A stretch of 8,019 bases of DNA, taken from Clostridia bacterium. GTDB lineage: Bacteria; Bacillota; Sulfobacillia; SLMV01. The translations under genes and the position numbers were made by a program. Where the stretch lies: the NCBI GenBank assembly GCA_007136565.1, contig SLGS01000005.1, positions 1-8,019 on the forward strand. The letters run 5' to 3'. Below are positions 7,176 to 8,019 of this stretch, in pieces. Each line of letters starts with the position of its first letter. The stretch's first letter is position 1. Below the pieces are notes generated by a model that worked only from the letters and a program-made list of their open reading frames with translations, was not told the origin of the DNA and did no database searches.

Positions 7176-7199
7176 CGGGGTCGGCCGCGGCCGACCCCG
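7176..7199. repeat. 24-nt perfect palindrome between the UPF0182 gene and asnS
   Basis: The half-site CGGGGTCGGCCG (7176-7187) is followed at once by its exact reverse complement (7188-7199). As RNA it would form a very stable GC stem of about 10 bp with a minimal 4-nt loop, 18 nt after the UPF0182 stop. There is no following T run (AACCTGG follows), so it is not a classical intrinsic terminator. It may still end or protect the UPF0182 transcript, or be a dimeric protein binding site upstream of asnS. Confidence 0.6.
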
Positions 7200-7227
7200 A
7201 ACCTGGATGGGGGTTTGCCCGAACACC

Positions 7228-8019
7228 ATGGAAGAACCAGTCATTGTACCCGTGAAGCAATTGACCGACTACATCGATCAGCGAGTCTCCGTACGGGGAT
7301 GGTTGTACAACAGGCGCAGCGGCGGAAAGATTTCCTTCCTGGAGGTACGCGACGGCACCGGTGTGGTGCAGGGGGTGGCTTCGCCCACCGATGTGGATGA
7401 TGCGACGTGGGAGAAGATAAGGGAAATCACCCAGGAGTCGTCGCTGGTGGCGACGGGAACCGTGCGCAGCGATCCTCGCTCCCCCGGGGGCGTGGAAATG
7501 CACCTGGATTCCCTCGAGGTAATCCAGATGGCCGAGGAATACCCCCTCGCCCTCAAGGAGCACGGCGTCGAGTTCCTCCTGAACAACAGGCATCTGTGGT
7601 TGCGTACCCCGAGACAGGTGGCCCTAATGCGTCTTCGGGATCGAATAATGCGTGAATTGGAGGACTTCCTCAGGGACGATGGATTCCTCCGGGTGGATAC
7701 ACCCATCCTGACTCCCAATGCCTGCGAAGGAACCTCCAACCTCTTCGAGACCGACTTCTTCGGAGATCCCGCCTACCTCACCCAAAGCGGACAGCTCTAC
7801 AGTGAAGCCACGGCCGCCGCGCTGGGCAAGGTCTATTGCTTCAGCCCCGCTTTCCGCGCCGAGAAGTCGAAGACCCGCCGTCATCTCATAGAGTTTTGGA
7901 TGATCGAACCCGAGATGGCCTTTTACGACTACGAGGATAACCTGCGATTGCAGGAACGCCCGGTCGGTTACGAATACGCTATACACACGGCTTGTCTGTG
8001 TTCGATCTGCCCTATTTGT
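7228..8019 (+). CDS. asnS: Asparaginyl-tRNA synthetase, N-terminal part (3' truncated)
   Basis: The frame stays open to the window end (264 codons; the full enzyme is usually about 430-460). Residues ~20-100 form the OB-fold anticodon-binding domain (VRGWLYNRRSGGKISFLEVR). The class II catalytic domain begins near 125: CEGTSNLFETDFFG, YLTQSGQLYSEA and motif 2 FRAEKSKTRRHLIEFWMIEPEM (from Phe209) are diagnostic of AsnRS and separate it from AspRS and the AsnA-type paralogues. The enzyme charges tRNA-Asn with asparagine in the cytoplasm. I chose ATG 7228 because the protein then begins shortly before the OB fold with a G-rich tract (7209-7213) upstream, though at a long distance (14 nt). An in-frame ATG at 7207 is possible and would add 7 residues. 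From about residue 245 (7960 onward) the translation stops resembling AsnRS and becomes cysteine-rich, which may be a sequencing or assembly problem at the end. Confidence 0.93.
   Translation, partial: MEEPVIVPVKQLTDYIDQRVSVRGWLYNRRSGGKISFLEVRDGTGVVQGVASPTDVDDATWEKIREITQESSLVATGTVRSDPRSPGGVEMHLDSLEVIQMAEEYPLALKEHGVEFLLNNRHLWLRTPRQVALMRLRDRIMRELEDFLRDDGFLRVDTPILTPNACEGTSNLFETDFFGDPAYLTQSGQLYSEATAAALGKVYCFSPAFRAEKSKTRRHLIEFWMIEPEMAFYDYEDNLRLQERPVGYEYAIHTACLCSICPIC

Overview
The window looks like a bacterial chromosome fragment, roughly 60% GC by eye. It has six genes, all on the + strand and tightly spaced, and the genes at both ends are cut by the window edges. The proteins are typical of a free-living bacterium with a peptidoglycan wall: a D-Ala-D-Ala carboxypeptidase, a UPF0182 membrane protein and an asparaginyl-tRNA synthetase. 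UPF0182 proteins are common in Actinobacteria, in some Firmicutes and in a few other lineages. The frequent ATA (Ile) and AGG (Arg) codons at this GC content would suit a deep-branching, perhaps thermophilic, actinobacterial or firmicute-like lineage. That placement is inference; no marker here fixes it.

Positions 1-3015 hold a compact three-gene unit. It contains the C-terminal half of a thiamine-diphosphate (ThDP) 2-oxoacid decarboxylase/synthase-type enzyme (stop at 843), a fold-type I PLP aminotransferase (860-2074) and a guanidino-group-modifying enzyme of the arginine deiminase/amidinotransferase superfamily (2077-3015, TTG start). The gaps are 16 and 2 nt, so translation is probably coupled. 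An aminotransferase, a 2-oxoacid decarboxylase and a guanidino hydrolase or transferase together suggest metabolism of arginine or another guanidino amino acid. One route would be transamination to 2-ketoarginine and decarboxylation to 4-guanidinobutyraldehyde, as in the AruH/AruI arginine transaminase pathway, with the third enzyme acting on the guanidino group. This is the most interesting hypothesis in the window, and the substrates are not proven.

Positions 3087-7157 hold two envelope genes: a secreted penicillin-binding-protein-5-type D,D-carboxypeptidase (3087-4328) and a 907-residue UPF0182 protein (4434-7157). The latter has about seven N-terminal membrane segments and a large extracytoplasmic-looking domain of unknown function. 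The 105-nt gap between them carries two small hairpins and a strong ribosome binding site.

Positions 7158-8019 hold a short spacer with a 24-nt perfect palindrome, then the first 264 codons of asnS running off the window end. The last ~60 nt of that reading frame do not look like asparaginyl-tRNA synthetase and may be a low-quality sequence end.

I see no mobile element, CRISPR array, rRNA or tRNA. No gap between genes exceeds 105 nt.
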